A stretch of 64,000 nt of DNA from Streptomyces inusitatus (lineage in GTDB: Bacteria; Actinomycetota; Actinomycetes; Streptomycetales; Streptomycetaceae). The notes beneath the pieces were generated by a model that made no database searches, was not told the origin of the DNA, and worked only from the letters and a program-made list of their open reading frames with translations. Location: positions 248,001 through 312,000 of the forward strand of contig NZ_BMWG01000004.1 of NCBI RefSeq assembly GCF_014651115.1, read 5' to 3'. Of this stretch, positions 62,236 to 64,000 are shown piece by piece; within the stretch, counting starts at the first letter, position 1, and every line of letters starts with the position of its first letter. The translations under genes were made by a program, and so were the position numbers.

Positions 62236-64000
62236 CGCGAACCACCCTTGCCCCTCCTGGCGTTACGCCCCTTGAACACTTCGAACCCCGGTGCGTCGCC
62301 GTCCAGCACCCGCTGCCAGGCCACCGCGAACAGCTCCGCCACCGGCCGGTCGGGCACCGCGAAAGCGTGCTCCGCGCCGGGGAGCAGATCCGACTTCCAG
62401 CTCTCCAGGGGCAGCCTCGGAGTCCTCGCCTCCAGCCAGCCGCCGGGCAGGAAGAGCGAACGCCCGGCCCGGGCCCGCTTCGCCTCCACCACCAGCTCGG
62501 TCCCCGCCAGCTCCGCCCGGGCCTTCTTCAGCCTGGCGGGCTTCCACCCCGTCCACTCCGCCTGATTCCGGTCGGTGGGATCGGGCAGCGCCAGAAGCAT
62601 CAGATAGAGGGCCGCCGCGTCCTCGGAGAGCCCGAACCGGCCGGCTGCCGCCGTCACCAGCTCCGGCGCGCTGTGCGCCGGATGCTGGGCGGCCCCCGCC
62701 GGACCGTCGGCGGCGAGCAGCTCCGCGAACTCGGTGCCGAGCACCGCGCGCAGCGCCGCCAGCTCGTCCGAGTCGCCCGAGATCGCCAGCAGCAGCTTCA
62801 GCGTCGGATGGTCGGGTCCCGCGTGCTCCCCGGTCGCCACCGAGGCGGCCCGCACCCACACCGACTCCAGCTCCGTGTAGTAGCGCGTCGGGGCGAGCAC
62901 CAGCGTGTCGCCGACCTCGACCAGGCCGTGCTTGCGGCCCCCGGTGTTCGGACCGAGGCCGTGCGCCTCGCGTATCCGCTTCGAGGTCGACTTGCCGTCG
63001 GCGTCCCAGTCGCAGCCGAGGTCGAGCAGCAGCCGCGGATCGGTGAGCCGCTCCCGCAGCATCCGCAGGGTCGTCGGCAGCACCGCCCGCAGCGGGTCCC
63101 CGAAGGGCAGCCGGTAGGCCAGCCACCGCAGCGCGGTCACCGAGGAGGCCAGCGTCCGCCCGGTGAGCAGCGCGTCCTTGTCGACCGGCGTCAGGTCGCC
63201 GTCCTCGTCGGGCCGCTGCTCGGTGCCGCGGGTCAGCTCCCGCCGTGTCTCGGGGTTGAGCGCGGCGTCCAGGCCCGGGTCCGAGGCGAACTCCGCCATC
63301 AGCCGGGCGGTCAGCCAGGGCGGTGTGGCCCGCCGCCGCCCGCGCTCGGCGAGCCAGGCCTCGATGAGCGGCTCCAGATGGAAGCCCCGCGTCCACAGCT
63401 CGTCCACCCGGTCCGGCTCCGCCGGCAGCAGCAGACCGGTGTACCGGCGGCGTTCGGCGGGGGCGAAGTCGCCCAGGGTCTCGCGGGCCGACTTGGCGTC
63501 CGCGCTCTTGAGCCCCAGCGGTGCGAGGTACTCCGCCGTCAGCAGTCCGTCGCGGCCGTACTCATTGATGCCCGGCAGCCCGAGCTGCACCAGCGCGGCC
63601 GTCGCCGCGCCCACGCCGACCCGCTCGGCGAACTCCTGTGCCTGCTCCGGGCGGTACGGCAGCGGACCGTGCTCCCGCACCCCGTCGATCAGACGGCGCA
63701 GCGACTCCGCGTACGAGGGGTCCCCTGCGGAGCCCAGCACCCGGGAGTCGATCTCGGTGAGACCGTCCCAGCCGCCGAAGGCCCCGGCGGGGTCGTACTC
63801 CACACAGTTCCAGGTGGCGCGCGGGTGATCGGTCCGCTCCACGCACATGAACATCAGCACCCTGGCCCCCGAGCGGCGGACCGTGCCGACCGGATCGGCG
63901 GGGTTCTGGTCGAACCTGCCCTTCAGCTGTACGGTCCGCAGCCGCCCGCGCGAGTCCAGCAGGACCGCTTCGCCGTCGACCCTCGTCTCCAGCGCCGCGT
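62232..64000 (-). CDS. MolR/YehI-like large protein of the MoxR-VWA operon (cut by window end)
   Basis: The frame is open to the window edge, so at least 589 residues are the C-terminal part of a larger protein. It is soluble, helical, rich in Leu/Arg/Glu, with Trp-containing blocks (ATWNCVEYD, LDLGCDWDADGKS) and ends FEVFKGRNARRGKGGSR. Its place before MoxR, VWA and SWIM genes is where enterobacterial yehI (molR, DUF4132/WGR family) sits, and its size fits; I cannot see a decisive DUF4132 motif. Role in the system unknown, possibly client or scaffold. Confidence 0.6.
   Translation of the reverse strand, partial: AALETRVDGEAVLLDSRGRLRTVQLKGRFDQNPADPVGTVRRSGARVLMFMCVERTDHPRATWNCVEYDPAGAFGGWDGLTEIDSRVLGSAGDPSYAESLRRLIDGVREHGPLPYRPEQAQEFAERVGVGAATAALVQLGLPGINEYGRDGLLTAEYLAPLGLKSADAKSARETLGDFAPAERRRYTGLLLPAEPDRVDELWTRGFHLEPLIEAWLAERGRRRATPPWLTARLMAEFASDPGLDAALNPETRRELTRGTEQRPDEDGDLTPVDKDALLTGRTLASSVTALRWLAYRLPFGDPLRAVLPTTLRMLRERLTDPRLLLDLGCDWDADGKSTSKRIREAHGLGPNTGGRKHGLVEVGDTLVLAPTRYYTELESVWVRAASVATGEHAGPDHPTLKLLLAISGDSDELAALRAVLGTEFAELLAADGPAGAAQHPAHSAPELVTAAAGRFGLSEDAAALYLMLLALPDPTDRNQAEWTGWKPARLKKARAELAGTELVVEAKRARAGRSLFLPGGWLEARTPRLPLESWKSDLLPGAEHAFAVPDRPVAELFAVAWQRVLDGDAPGFEVFKGRNARRGKGGSR

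Noticed and set aside
57825-62565. Very long plus-strand frames (over 1200 codons) opposite the VWA/MoxR operon
   Set aside because: Arg/Pro/Ser-rich shadow translation of the minus-strand genes, whose MIDAS and Walker motifs are unambiguous.

Overview
This is a window of a Streptomyces-like (high-GC actinomycete) chromosome. Third codon positions are almost all G or C, GTG and TTG starts are common, many genes overlap as ATGA or GTGA, and secreted proteins and lipoproteins are frequent. The conserved gene content (phoH-ybeY-CBS-era, leuA with its own leader peptide, recO-uppS, the zur/znu cluster, glyS, dusB, ppdK) also fits the genus. I see no rRNA, tRNA, CRISPR array or intact insertion sequence.

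Layout. 1-9.8 kb: the tail of a PfkB sugar kinase, then phoH, ybeY, a CNNM/CBS membrane protein, a MmcQ/YjbR protein, a lipoprotein, a cytidine-deaminase-like protein that lacks its zinc ligands, a secreted WxL/DUF916 trio and era. 9.8-13.4 kb: a protealysin-like M4 protease with its emfourin inhibitor, then leuA behind a four-leucine leader peptide. 13.5-19.1 kb: a TerB/zinc-ribbon protein, RidA, a small membrane protein, a secreted protein of unknown function, and two S37 peptidase copies, of which the upstream-coordinate one is broken by a deletion and frameshift. 19.2-22.4 kb: a DUF1326 gene behind two copies of a GC-rich operator, and an ECF41 sigma factor divergent from a carboxymuconolactone-decarboxylase gene, with ECF41-type promoters on both sides. 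22.4-27.1 kb: an eroded accessory stretch with a broken ADP-ribosylglycohydrolase, a Tat lipoprotein, a VOC protein, and the wreck of a Trypco1 plus trypsin-nSTAND conflict system.

27.1-44 kb is mostly housekeeping: prolyl aminopeptidase, an F420-oxidoreductase-like/HxlR divergent pair, recO, uppS, zur, znuB, znuC, znuA, glyS, DUF6243, an MFS exporter, dusB, ppdK and an ArsR-type regulator. 43.7-55.7 kb holds a PhoX-like Tat protein, an APC-type permease, two SDR enzymes with a TetR regulator and matching operators, a class F sortase with its likely substrate, a class IV aminotransferase divergent from a SoxR-box-controlled FMN reductase, GGCT, a TIGR03086 protein and a SanA-like protein.

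55.7-64 kb (minus strand) is a tightly overlapping operon: a MolR-like protein (cut by the window end), a MoxR AAA ATPase, a 1181-residue DUF5682-VWA fusion and a SWIM zinc-finger protein, with the SanA-like gene 11 bases downstream. From memory it resembles the enterobacterial yehI-yehL-yehM-yehP-yehQ set, with the YehM- and YehP-type parts fused. It is the least understood intact multi-gene system here. Regulation is unusually readable in this window: ECF41, SoxR/MerR, Zur, TetR and CsoR/CstR-like sites, a leucine attenuator, and several genes with a -10 element about 6-7 bases before ATG, which suggests leaderless mRNAs.
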